Shown here: piece after piece, positions 1 to 7,754 of the stretch | Numbering within the stretch: the first letter of the stretch is position 1 | Layout: every line of letters begins with the position of its first letter | DNA from: JAAZBA01 sp964461815 | GTDB lineage: Bacteria > Bacillota > Clostridia > Oscillospirales > QAMX01 | Direction of reading: 5' to 3' | Assembly: GCA_964461815.1 (NCBI GenBank) | Contig: CAYWVF010000033.1 | Location: 1 to 18,376 of the forward strand | DNA: 18,376 nucleotides | The notes under the pieces: generated by a model | What the model saw: only the letters and a program-made list of their open reading frames with translations | Told to the model about the DNA's origin: nothing | The model's database searches: none | Position numbers and translations under genes: made by a program

Positions 1-507
1 TCCAGAATCAACGGCTTTACATATGTAGAGACTGATTATGATTTCTATACAGATGAGCTTAAGATAGTTCGTTCCAAGGCATATTCCACAGGCGATAAGG
101 CTAAGGTTCGTTGCTATGGTGCTAACGATGTTCTCGAAGGCGTTGCTATCATGAAGCACGAGAGCGTTGACGTATCTATCACAGGTAACTCAACAAACCC
201 GACACGCTTCCAGCATCTTGTTGCAGGTACATACAAGAAGTGGGCAGGCGAGAACGGCAAGAAGTACTTCTCTGTTGCTTCCGGTGGTGGCACAGGCAGA
301 ACACTCCATCCTGATAACATGGCAGCAGGTCCTGCTTCATATGGTCTTACAGACTCTATGGGTCGTATGCATGGCGATGCTCAGTTTGCAGGTTCATCCT
401 CTGTTCCTGCTCATGTTGAGATGATGGGACTTATCGGTATGGGCAACAATCCTATGGTTGGTGCTACAGTTGCAGTAGCAGTTGCTGTTGAAGAATCCGC
501 TAAGTAA
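1..507 (+). CDS. GGGtGRT family protein, C-terminal part
   Basis: The frame is open from base 1, so only the last 168 codons are present; the start lies outside the window. The protein carries the motif GGGTGRTLHPDN followed by AAGPASYG, GRMHGDAQFAG and HVEMMGLIGMGNNP. These match what I know as the GGGtGRT family (Pfam PF14057), a family of roughly 330 residues with no established function that is common in Firmicutes. From memory it often sits near a NifU/IscU-like iron-sulfur scaffold gene, which cannot be checked here. All ten lysines use AAG, most asparagines use AAC, and the gene ends in a double stop TAATAA. That contrasts with the AAA-rich genes further on and suggests strong expression. 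A hairpin terminator follows directly. Confidence 0.85.
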   Translation, partial: SRINGFTYVETDYDFYTDELKIVRSKAYSTGDKAKVRCYGANDVLEGVAIMKHESVDVSITGNSTNPTRFQHLVAGTYKKWAGENGKKYFSVASGGGTGRTLHPDNMAAGPASYGLTDSMGRMHGDAQFAGSSSVPAHVEMMGLIGMGNNPMVGATVAVAVAVEESAK

Positions 508-520
508 TAAGGCTTTAAAT

Positions 521-561
521 AAAATAAATGCAGTACTTTTCAAAGTACTGCATTTATTTTT
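521..561. terminator. Bidirectional rho-independent terminator
   Basis: A 19-nt perfect inverted repeat (521-539 with 542-560) has a tiny loop. It is A-rich on its left flank and T-rich on its right, so it can stop transcription both from the GGGtGRT gene on the plus strand and from the glycosyltransferase on the minus strand, whose stop codon abuts it at 561. Confidence 0.9.
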
Positions 562-1370
562 TATACCGTGCAATATGAATTGAATTGATCCTTATAAAAC
601 ACGTTTAATACACCGATATAATGCTCATTCCATGGCTTTGATCTTCCACAATAATGTATTATTACTGTGTTGTCTCGTATCCAGTTTATATCTATTTTCT
701 TGTTTGCGGGCGAGACGTTGTTAAAGAGAAGAAGATTCTCGCACATATTGTATTTGAAGCTGTCTATGAGTTGTATTTTATCACCGTAAAGCGCAGTCAA
801 TATGTCCTGATCCGGGAGAAACAGACTATATTGTCGCTGTCGGACGAATTCTTTGATGTCAGATACATTAAGAAGCTCTCTTAGTATTGGAAGATTCATT
901 AGCATCACGCCTGAATTGATATACGGTACATCCTTATCTATTCTGAGCCTGAGCTGATTGAACTTTGTCAAGGCGTTGCGAACATGTGAACATGCAAGTA
1001 TCGCAGCATTGTCAAAGTCACTCTCATACAACTCGTTCAATGGATTGATTACTGTTGTATCGACATCAAGATACAGTATTCTGTCAATGCTTTCCGGAAG
1101 AAGCAGAGGAGAAATGATCCGATAATAAATCTGCTGAGGATACCGTGAGGATTCGGGAAAATCTTCGAAAATATTCGGATCGATCGGTATGAATTGGCAG
1201 CTTATTGATTCGCTTGTCATACTCCTTATCAGATAAATATCATCCTCATTTAGATCGGAGTGCAGAATAAATATATCGTAATGCTCCGCACCTCCGTTCT
1301 CAAGGATCGAATTTAGACAGTTTACCAAATGCTTTACGAATTTACGGTCAATGCAAAAAAGAAGATTCAT
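561..1370 (-). CDS. Glycosyltransferase family 8 protein
   Basis: A 269-residue retaining glycosyltransferase of family GT8 (GT-A fold), the group that includes LgtC/GspA-like galactosyl- and glucosyltransferases. Visible motifs are the metal-binding DVD at residues 102-104 in a YLDVDTTV strand, YINSGVMLMNL near 150-160, PDQDI at 186-190, and HYCGRSKPW at 239-247, which supplies the usual third metal ligand His. No signal peptide or membrane segment is seen, so it should act in the cytoplasm on a sugar nucleotide; the acceptor is unknown. The start is set by GGAGGA just upstream. Only 25 bases separate it from ftsH with no terminator, so the two genes are probably co-transcribed. Length is normal for the compact bacterial members. 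Confidence 0.9.
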   Translation of the reverse strand: MNLLFCIDRKFVKHLVNCLNSILENGGAEHYDIFILHSDLNEDDIYLIRSMTSESISCQFIPIDPNIFEDFPESSRYPQQIYYRIISPLLLPESIDRILYLDVDTTVINPLNELYESDFDNAAILACSHVRNALTKFNQLRLRIDKDVPYINSGVMLMNLPILRELLNVSDIKEFVRQRQYSLFLPDQDILTALYGDKIQLIDSFKYNMCENLLLFNNVSPANKKIDINWIRDNTVIIHYCGRSKPWNEHYIGVLNVFYKDQFNSYCTV

Positions 1371-1395
1371 AGCTCCTCCGACAATATCAGTTAAA

Positions 1396-3204
1396 TCAGG
1401 AATTTAATATTTTCATGAACTCTTCGCCTGTGATCGTCTCGTTCTCGTACAGATACTGTGATAATTCGTCAAGCTTTGTACGATTGTCAAGAAGTATTTG
1501 CACTGCTTTATCATGCTGCTTCTTTATAAGCTCGGATACCTTTTTATCTATAAGCGTTTGAGTCTCGGAGGAACATGCAAGTGACGTGTCACCACCAAGA
1601 TACTGGTTGGTTACGGTTTCCATAGCGACCATACCGAATTCATCGCTCATACCATAACGAGTTATCATTGCACGTGCAAGCTTTGTTGCCTGTTCAATAT
1701 CGTTTGACGCACCTGTTGTTACAGACCCAAATGCGATCTCTTCGGCAGCACGACCTCCTGTAAATGTTGCGATCTTATTTTCGATCTCCTCTTTACTCAT
1801 CAGATAGTGGTTTCCCTCATCGACCTGCATCGTATATCCGAGAGCACCTGATGTACGGGGTACGATAGTGATCTTCTGCACAGGAGCTGAATTTGTCTGG
1901 CTTGCAGCAACAAGCGCATGTCCTATTTCATGATATGATACGATCATTTTTTCTTTGTCTGTGAGTAGTGCATTTTTCTTCTGATAGCCTGCGATAACTA
2001 CCTCAATGCTTTCCTCCATCTCAGCCTGAGATGCACGATTTCTTCCGCTCCTTATAGCACGTAGAGCTGCTTCGTTAACTATATTTGCAAGCTCTGCACC
2101 TGATGCGCCGGATGCCATACGTGCAATGTGCGTATAATCTATATTATCCTCGACTTTGATCTTCTTTGCATGTACCTTGAGGATCTCCTCACGTCCCTTT
2201 AAATCAGGCAGCTCGACAGGAACTCTTCTGTCAAAACGACCGGGGCGTGTAAGTGCAGGATCGAGAGATTCTGGTCTGTTGGTAGCTGCGAGAATAACAA
2301 CACCTGTATTTCCCTCAAATCCGTCCATTTCGGTAAGAAGCTGGTTAAGAGTCTGCTCACGTTCATCATTACCGCCGATATTGCCGTCACGTTTCTTACC
2401 TATAGCATCGATCTCATCAATAAATACGATACATGGTGCCTTTTCTTTTGCCTGCTTGAACAGATCACGAACCTTTGAAGCACCCATACCAACGAACATC
2501 TCAACAAACTCAGAACCTGACATTGAGAAAAACGGTACATCTGCTTCGCCTGCAACTGCTTTCGCAAGAAGAGTTTTACCTGTTCCGGGAGGGCCTACAA
2601 GAAGGAGTCCCTTAGGCATCGAAGCACCGATCTCTTCATATTTTTTAGGATTATGAAGATAATCAACTATTTCAGTGAGATTTTCCTTGGCTTCATCTTC
2701 ACCTGCAACATCGGAAAACTTTATACCGTTTGATGATTTTACATAAACCTTGGCATTACTTTTTCCCATATTGAACATCATGGAATTAGAGCCGCCGGCT
2801 TTGTCCATAAGCTTCTTTGACATGTATTGACCTATTACAACGAAAAGAAGTATCGGCAGAAGCCACGATATCAAAAAGCTCAAGATAGGCGAGGTCTCCT
2901 CAACGATCTCCTTTGCAAAGGATGCACCTGATTTGTGAAGTCTTTCAGTGAGACCCGGATCATCCATCACACCTGTTTTGTAAACATTTTCTTCTTTATC
3001 GGTGAATAATATCTGATTATCCTGTATCTCGACAAGGTCTATATTTTTGCTTTCGGTCATCGTCATAAATGTACCGTAATCAACTTCTATGATCTGGTGC
3101 TCTAAGATCCTTGGCATTGCTATCAGATTAAAAAGCATCATAACGAGTATTACAATAACGTAGTAGAAAATCAGTGGTCGCTTTGGACTTTTTACTTCAT
3201 TCAT
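1396..3204 (-). CDS. ftsH: ATP-dependent zinc metalloprotease FtsH
   Basis: Membrane-anchored AAA+ protease that unfolds and degrades misassembled membrane proteins and short-lived regulators. Domain order in 602 residues: TM1 about 11-30, small external domain to about 105, TM2 about 107-127, AAA module, protease domain. Walker A GPPGTGKT is at 204-211, pore loop FVGMG at 237-241, Walker B VFIDEID at 260-266, and the second region of homology with its arginine fingers at 305-326. Zinc site HEIGH is at 425-429, with Asp502 as the likely third ligand. The usual motif is HEAGH, so Ile427 is a mild variant. The C-terminal tail is short compared with many FtsH proteins. The ribosome site AAGGAG precedes the ATG. 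A response-regulator-type box lies just upstream (3254-3273), which suggests stress control. A second ftsH copy elsewhere is possible. Confidence 0.97.
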   Translation of the reverse strand: MNEVKSPKRPLIFYYVIVILVMMLFNLIAMPRILEHQIIEVDYGTFMTMTESKNIDLVEIQDNQILFTDKEENVYKTGVMDDPGLTERLHKSGASFAKEIVEETSPILSFLISWLLPILLFVVIGQYMSKKLMDKAGGSNSMMFNMGKSNAKVYVKSSNGIKFSDVAGEDEAKENLTEIVDYLHNPKKYEEIGASMPKGLLLVGPPGTGKTLLAKAVAGEADVPFFSMSGSEFVEMFVGMGASKVRDLFKQAKEKAPCIVFIDEIDAIGKKRDGNIGGNDEREQTLNQLLTEMDGFEGNTGVVILAATNRPESLDPALTRPGRFDRRVPVELPDLKGREEILKVHAKKIKVEDNIDYTHIARMASGASGAELANIVNEAALRAIRSGRNRASQAEMEESIEVVIAGYQKKNALLTDKEKMIVSYHEIGHALVAASQTNSAPVQKITIVPRTSGALGYTMQVDEGNHYLMSKEEIENKIATFTGGRAAEEIAFGSVTTGASNDIEQATKLARAMITRYGMSDEFGMVAMETVTNQYLGGDTSLACSSETQTLIDKKVSELIKKQHDKAVQILLDNRTKLDELSQYLYENETITGEEFMKILNS

Positions 3205-3237
3205 TTTTTACCTTCTCCTTTTATATTTTACAATTAT

Positions 3238-3273
3238 ATTATATATGTCAAATGTAAACTGAAAAGAAACAAA
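3238..3273 (-). promoter_or_regulatory. Predicted activator-dependent ftsH promoter with two-component box
   Basis: Read on the minus strand: TTTGTTTCTTTTCAGTTTAC (3273 to 3254), then exactly 10 nt, then TATAAT (3243-3238). The GTTT core is repeated at 11-bp spacing, typical of OmpR/PhoP-type tandem sites. The box matches 18 of 20 positions in the one before the response regulator gene, with identical spacing to the -10. A separate TTGACA (3246-3251) lies inside the gap, but its best -10 is only 15 nt away. Confidence 0.65.
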
Positions 3274-3303
3274 CGAACGATCAATTGAAAAAATTGATCG
3301 TTC
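3262..3303 (-). terminator. Terminator after the CmpB-like gene
   Basis: A perfect 12-nt stem (3275-3286 with 3292-3303) with loop GAAAA on the plus strand, followed on the minus strand by the T-rich run GTTTGTTTCTTTT. It separates the two-component operon from ftsH. The T-rich tail overlaps the ftsH regulatory box. Confidence 0.75.
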
Positions 3304-3312
3304 ATGAGAAAA

Positions 3313-4050
3313 TTATTTTTTTTGTTTCTTTATTCGTGTTTCAAAGGATTGAAGCATGTCCTTTAAGTGCTCGGAAATAGGCAGCTCAGATTTAAATGGA
3401 AACAGAAAATGATGATGCTGTGATGTTCTGTCCTGTATACTGCGTATATGAGCTTTTATATTTTCATATTTTACTATTACATTATGGTCATCCGCAAATT
3501 TCTTGAGCTTCATAATGAGCTGTGCTGAGTGAATGACATCTATTGTAAAGATGCCAAAGAACAGACCGATGAAGAATGAAAATGCCAGATTGTTTGATAG
3601 CCATATTAGTGCATCAAGTATGTGTGGATGAATAAAAAAGTAATATATTATGCCGAGTGCAAGCCAAGCTGCGGAAAATAGCGGACAAATTATACCTTGA
3701 ATGTTACCCCATTCATCGCTGTAATCCCATAATCTGACATTAAAGCATTTTACGCATATGATACCTGCAATGTATTCCAATGCAGTCATACATATACCTA
3801 TATTGAAAACGGATATGATATCACATATCACATCGTTCTTTATATGCGACGACAAATTTACAGATGAGAGAAGATACATTAAACATAATCCAAATCCATA
3901 CAAAGGCAGATACGGACCTGTGCAGAAGCCGGGATTGATCCATTTTCGTTCTTTGTTATATATAGAGAATCTACGAAACAGTAACTCGATGATCCATCCG
4001 ATGACCGAGCCCATAAAAAATAAAAATGCAAGCGTAAAAAATATATTCAT
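3313..4050 (-). CDS. CmpB-like putative ABC-transporter type IV membrane protein
   Basis: A 245-residue integral membrane protein. It shows the signature stretches NPGFCTGPYLPLYGFG (39-54), LEYIAG (91-96) and LWDYSDEWGN with GIICP (107-122), which I recognise as Pfam PF06541 (putative ABC-transporter type IV, CmpB). About five hydrophobic segments are visible (near 5-25, 46-62, 78-100, 122-140, 150-175), then a charged cytoplasmic tail with a run of histidines near 211-214. Despite the family name no ATPase partner is present and transport is not established. It lies 6 nt after the histidine kinase, with its GAGGT ribosome site inside the end of the kinase gene, so it is the third gene of that operon. 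It may be an accessory or a target of the sensor system; that is inference. Confidence 0.8.
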   Translation of the reverse strand: MNIFFTLAFLFFMGSVIGWIIELLFRRFSIYNKERKWINPGFCTGPYLPLYGFGLCLMYLLSSVNLSSHIKNDVICDIISVFNIGICMTALEYIAGIICVKCFNVRLWDYSDEWGNIQGIICPLFSAAWLALGIIYYFFIHPHILDALIWLSNNLAFSFFIGLFFGIFTIDVIHSAQLIMKLKKFADDHNVIVKYENIKAHIRSIQDRTSQHHHFLFPFKSELPISEHLKDMLQSFETRIKKQKK

Positions 4051-4056
4051 TTAATA

Positions 4057-5118
4057 TTACCTCTTTGGAAGCTCAACAATAAAGGATGTGGAGTTGTTCC
4101 TGCTGACTGCGGATACCTTGCCTCCGTGAAGCTCTGTGATTCGCTTTACTATGGCAAGACCGATACCGTTGCCCTCCGAAGCGTGGGACTCATCAGCTTG
4201 ATAGAATTTATTGAATATCTTCTTCATATTCTCCTGTGAAATTTCACTGCCTGAGTTTGTCACTGTGACGGTAATATATGTGTCATCTTCGCATATATTT
4301 AATTCAACAGTGCCATCCATGGGAACAAATTTAAGAGCGTTATCTATAAGATTTATCCAGACCTGCTTCAAAAGCTCCTCATTCGCTTTTATCTCATATT
4401 CACCGAACTCGAGACGAAGATCGATATTTTTCCTGGTCCATTTGTTTTCAAAAAGCAATATACATGATCTTAGCTGCTCTGAGAGATTATAGCATGTTAG
4501 ATCTGTAAGAATGGTTTGATTTTCTACTCTGGTGAGGTTTAAAACATTAGTTGCCATATATGAAAGCCGCATCGATTCCTCTTCTATAATACCTAGATAT
4601 TCGGATTTTTGCTGCTCTGTCAGATTTCCCTTATTTATAAGCTTTGCAAAGCCTGCTATTGAAACTATCGGAGTCTTAAACTCATGGGAAAAATTGTTTA
4701 TAAAATCACTGCGGAGCATTTCGGTATTTTGAAGCTCATCGGCAAGCGTATTAAAGCTATTGGCAAGCTCGACAAAGGTATGATGATTTGCAACAGGCTT
4801 GCCAAAATCAAGACGTGCGGAAAAATCCCCGGCAGCAAGACGATTGAGCTGATTTATAAGTCTGTTTACCGGCTTTAATGGTATTTTACTGACGAGTGCA
4901 GATATGATCACGCCTACGATCAGGCTTGTCACGGCAATAAAAAGTATTGTTTGTGTGGAATCACTGATATATAAGCCGATTTTGCTTGCAATACCTGTGG
5001 AATTAAGCAGAAATAATAATGCCACTGAAACGGCAAGCGCAATAAGAATATTTAGAAATGTTATAGCGGAGAAAAGTAGCGTTAGAATGAAACGCTGCTT
5101 TTTATCTTTTAAATTCAT
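4057..5118 (-). CDS. Sensor histidine kinase with HAMP domain
   Basis: A 353-residue membrane kinase. TM1 spans about 10-38 and TM2 about 57-77, leaving only some 18 residues outside the membrane; HAMP follows at about 78-130. The H-box NNFSHEFKTP puts the phospho-accepting His at 145. The ATPase domain has an N-box NLIDNALKF (256-264), an F-box FNKFYQAD (302-309) and a G2 box GNGIGLAIV (316-324). The G1 region reads NSGSEI, a variant of the usual DxGxGI. The very short external loop resembles intramembrane-sensing kinases that respond to envelope stress or to a partner transporter; the CmpB-like gene downstream is a candidate partner. Its ATG overlaps the regulator's stop as ATGA, so the pair is translationally coupled. 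Confidence 0.95.
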   Translation of the reverse strand: MNLKDKKQRFILTLLFSAITFLNILIALAVSVALLFLLNSTGIASKIGLYISDSTQTILFIAVTSLIVGVIISALVSKIPLKPVNRLINQLNRLAAGDFSARLDFGKPVANHHTFVELANSFNTLADELQNTEMLRSDFINNFSHEFKTPIVSIAGFAKLINKGNLTEQQKSEYLGIIEEESMRLSYMATNVLNLTRVENQTILTDLTCYNLSEQLRSCILLFENKWTRKNIDLRLEFGEYEIKANEELLKQVWINLIDNALKFVPMDGTVELNICEDDTYITVTVTNSGSEISQENMKKIFNKFYQADESHASEGNGIGLAIVKRITELHGGKVSAVSRNNSTSFIVELPKR

Positions 5119-5789
5119 ACCTTTTTCACCGCCTTGTATCCGAGACCACGTACAGATACTATATCGAATTCATCCCAATTTTCGAATCTCTTTCTAAGTC
5201 TGCCTATGTGGACAGTTACGGTTTCCCAGCCTGTTTCACTGTCAGCGCCCCAGATATCATCCATAAGCTGTATACGAGTGAATATTTTCCCGGGGTAGGA
5301 TAAGAGCTTATATAAAAGAAGAAATTCCTTCTGAGGAAGCTCGTATTCCTCGCTGCCTCGCTTTACTGTAAGCGAATCATAATCGAGAACGACATCACCT
5401 ATTACGATCCTACGTTCGTTTGCGATCTTTGCACGGCGAAGCAAAGCCTTTATTCTGAGAAGCATTTCTTCCTCGTCGATTGGCTTTGTAATATAATCAT
5501 CCGTACCGACGATAAAACCCTTATGCTTATCGGATGGAAGCTGCTTTGCGGATACCATTAGTATAGGCAGATTATTGTCCGAGCTTCTGAGAACCTTTGT
5601 AAATTCATATCCATCCATTTTAGGCATCATTATATCAAGAACGACAAGATCGATATGCTCTTTGTCCATGACCTCAAGAGCGTCTTCACCGTTTACAGCA
5701 GTGGAAACAGTATAATTCTCTGCTTCGAGTACAGCTTGCAGAAGCCTACGTGTATTTTTATCATCATCTACTACTAAAATATGAAACAT
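5115..5789 (-). CDS. OmpR-family response regulator
   Basis: A 224-residue two-domain regulator. The receiver domain (1-118) has acidic pocket Asp8/Asp9, phospho-acceptor Asp52 in LVVLDIMMPKMDG, Ser80 and Lys102 of the TKP motif. The winged-helix effector domain (about 128-222) ends with the usual VRGLGYK hairpin. I start it at the ATG at 5789 because AAGGAGG lies 7 nt upstream; an earlier in-frame ATG at 5825 would add 12 residues before the conserved first strand and has no comparable site. It forms an operon with the overlapping kinase and the CmpB-like gene. The box at 5832-5851 suggests autoactivation, and the same box before ftsH suggests that gene is a target. Confidence 0.95.
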   Translation of the reverse strand: MFHILVVDDDKNTRRLLQAVLEAENYTVSTAVNGEDALEVMDKEHIDLVVLDIMMPKMDGYEFTKVLRSSDNNLPILMVSAKQLPSDKHKGFIVGTDDYITKPIDEEEMLLRIKALLRRAKIANERRIVIGDVVLDYDSLTVKRGSEEYELPQKEFLLLYKLLSYPGKIFTRIQLMDDIWGADSETGWETVTVHIGRLRKRFENWDEFDIVSVRGLGYKAVKKV

Positions 5790-5815
5790 AATAATCCTCC
5801 TTATATACAATACGG

Positions 5816-5851
5816 AGTATAGCAACTATAAGTAAACTGAAACTAAACAAA
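5816..5851 (-). promoter_or_regulatory. Predicted autoregulated promoter with two-component box
   Basis: Minus strand: TTTGTTTAGTTTCAGTTTAC (5851-5832), 10 nt, then TATACT (5821-5816). The box takes the place of a -35 element, as in response-regulator-activated promoters. Same architecture as the ftsH site. Confidence 0.65.
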
Positions 5852-5863
5852 TGATATATTTGC

Positions 5864-5893
5864 ATTTTACCAAATAGAGATATATTTTGTCAA
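5864..5893 (-). promoter_or_regulatory. Possible basal sigma-A promoter of the two-component operon
   Basis: TTGACA, 18 nt, TAAAAT on the minus strand, upstream of the autoregulatory box. Transcription from here would run through the box, so it could supply basal expression. Spacing is one longer than ideal. Confidence 0.5.
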
Positions 5894-5949
5894 TGAATAA
5901 GAACAAAAAATATCAATATGACAGCAAGAAAATATTAAAATGTTTTCAC

Positions 5950-5978
5950 TTGATATCCACAGATATTTATGATAGAAT
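5950..5978 (+). promoter_or_regulatory. Sigma-A promoter of the glycosidase gene
   Basis: TTGATA, 17 nt, TAGAAT with a TGA extended -10, about 48 bases before the gene start. Confidence 0.6.
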
Positions 5979-6025
5979 CATAGATACAGTACGTAGCGTC
6001 AACCATTTAGGAAACGGAGGATTTA

Positions 6026-7717
6026 ATGAAAAAAAGGCTTTTCTCACTTGTAGCGGTGCTATCCGTAATTATGTCGATATGCTGTACAAGGGCGTATAAT
6101 ACGAGTATTGCACTTAGCGACGGACTTAACTATTATGAAAAATATGTAACTGCTGACAATGGTGGATTTCAGACCCATGTCATTGAATATACTAAAAGTG
6201 ATAGCGTAACACCTATTGTAGTATACGGCTCAAAGCTCTATGGACGTTCTACAATAGGTGAGTTGAAAAAGTATGTAGAAAACAACAATATCGAGTCATT
6301 AGCTGCGATAAACGGTGATTTCTTTGCACTATCGACAGGAATACCAGAGGGATTGACAGTTACGGAAGGCGTAATGCGATCTTCTGATTCTTATCAAAAT
6401 GCGATGGGGATAACCATGGACGGAACTGTATTTTTCGGAACTCCACAGTTGAGAATGGATCTGAAAAGAAATGATAACTACACGGTATCTGTGACGTATT
6501 TCAATAAAACACGCACAAACCAGGGCGTATATCTCTTAAACTCAGATTTTTCGTCGGAAACGAGGATCACTTCGGACGGAATAAATATATTACTGAAAAA
6601 GCTTGACGGTAATCAGGTGAAGATAGGCGGAGAGGTCAGGCTTGTAGTGGAGAGTATCTATGAGACCGGGACATCTGAGAAGATACAGGACGGTTATATG
6701 GTGCTTACGGTAGATAAAACCGGTCCGATCGATAAGATATCCGAGCTTAAAATGGGAGATGAGCTCGTGTTTTCGGTCACATCGGGAGATACAAGATGGA
6801 ATAATGCCGAATATGCTGTAGGAGCGGGAGATTATCTTCTGAAAAATAGTGAAGTGCAGAAAGGACTTAGCTCAACAAAGAAGCCGTGTACCGCAGTCGG
6901 AATAAAATCCGGCGGAGGTTCGTGTGTATTTATAGCGGTCGATGGACGTCAGGTAGGTAGTGACGGAATATCGCCTAAAAGTCTTGCGGAATATCTGAAA
7001 AGCATGGGCTGCACCGAAGCTCTTATACTTGATGGCGGAGGCTCTACTACCTCTGCGGTAAATTATATCGGTACACAGTATTTGACGGTCACAAATTCAC
7101 CGTCAGACGGCGCACAACGCAAATGTGCAAATTATATTATGTTCAGAAATGATCTGCCGAAAACAGGTGAGCTGTCGAGTATGCATATATATGCGTCAAA
7201 TGAATATGCATTGCCGGGTGCTGAGGTAGCACTTGTGTCAGGAGGAGCAGACAGTGGCAGACATTATGTATATCTTTCGGGTACGCCTACATATTTTTCT
7301 CAAAGCGGTACGATATCAGATAGTACGTATATAGCACCGATATTACCCGGTAAATATACAGTGTCGGCTGCATATAATGGCCTTACAGCATACGATGAGG
7401 TAGAGGTGGTCGATCATGTGGATCGTATAGAGGTGTCTGAGTCTACGATCATTGCAAAGCCGCTAGAAAAGATAGAGCTTATTGCAACGGCATTTTTAAA
7501 TAACAGAGAAGTAGCATCGAAAAACAGCAGCTTTACGTGGAAATGTGAAAATGTTGGTGCTGTAGATGAAAACGGTTGCTTTACGGCGACAAGGGCGCTT
7601 TCAAGAACCGGTTCGATAAAGGTATCGTATGGAGATAAATCTGTAGATATCAAGGTGCTCGTATCGTCTGCTTCACCGTTTGATACGCCGCTTCAGCCGT
7701 TCCTGCCATTAAAATAA
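6026..7717 (+). CDS. Secreted phosphodiester glycosidase (NAGPA domain) family protein
   Basis: A 563-residue exported protein. The N-terminus is a signal peptide (KKR, then a hydrophobic core, likely cleavage after TRA at about 21-23; no good lipobox). The catalytic domain is the NAGPA/phosphodiester glycosidase fold (Pfam PF09992): INGDFF at 95-100, PEGLTV at 107-112, CTAVGIK near 288-294, AVDGRQ at 304-309, and the hallmark LDGGGSTT at 335-342. The mammalian relative removes GlcNAc from phosphodiesters on lysosomal enzymes; bacterial members are thought to cut sugar-phosphodiester bonds in envelope polymers, but the substrate here is unknown. Residues about 380-550 look like two Ig/BIG2-like beta domains, likely for wall or glycan contact. 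Ribosome site GGAGG precedes the ATG. It is divergent from the two-component operon and leads into the MarR gene. Confidence 0.88.
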   Translation: MKKRLFSLVAVLSVIMSICCTRAYNTSIALSDGLNYYEKYVTADNGGFQTHVIEYTKSDSVTPIVVYGSKLYGRSTIGELKKYVENNNIESLAAINGDFFALSTGIPEGLTVTEGVMRSSDSYQNAMGITMDGTVFFGTPQLRMDLKRNDNYTVSVTYFNKTRTNQGVYLLNSDFSSETRITSDGINILLKKLDGNQVKIGGEVRLVVESIYETGTSEKIQDGYMVLTVDKTGPIDKISELKMGDELVFSVTSGDTRWNNAEYAVGAGDYLLKNSEVQKGLSSTKKPCTAVGIKSGGGSCVFIAVDGRQVGSDGISPKSLAEYLKSMGCTEALILDGGGSTTSAVNYIGTQYLTVTNSPSDGAQRKCANYIMFRNDLPKTGELSSMHIYASNEYALPGAEVALVSGGADSGRHYVYLSGTPTYFSQSGTISDSTYIAPILPGKYTVSAAYNGLTAYDEVEVVDHVDRIEVSESTIIAKPLEKIELIATAFLNNREVASKNSSFTWKCENVGAVDENGCFTATRALSRTGSIKVSYGDKSVDIKVLVSSASPFDTPLQPFLPLK

Positions 7718-7754
7718 AGCTGGGCTTGATGATAATAACAAGGAGGGTGCAGAA

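Noticed and set aside
2156..2656. 166-codon plus-strand frame inside ftsH
   Set aside because: Antisense to the conserved AAA module; the open frame reflects codon constraints on the other strand.
3225..3251. TTGACA and TAAAAT as an ordinary ftsH promoter
   Set aside because: Spacing is only 15 nt; the box-N10-TATAAT arrangement shared with the regulator operon explains the region better, though a basal role is not excluded.
5887..6099. 70-codon plus-strand frame before the glycosidase
   Set aside because: It contains the glycosidase promoter and overlaps its signal peptide in another frame; no ribosome site of its own.
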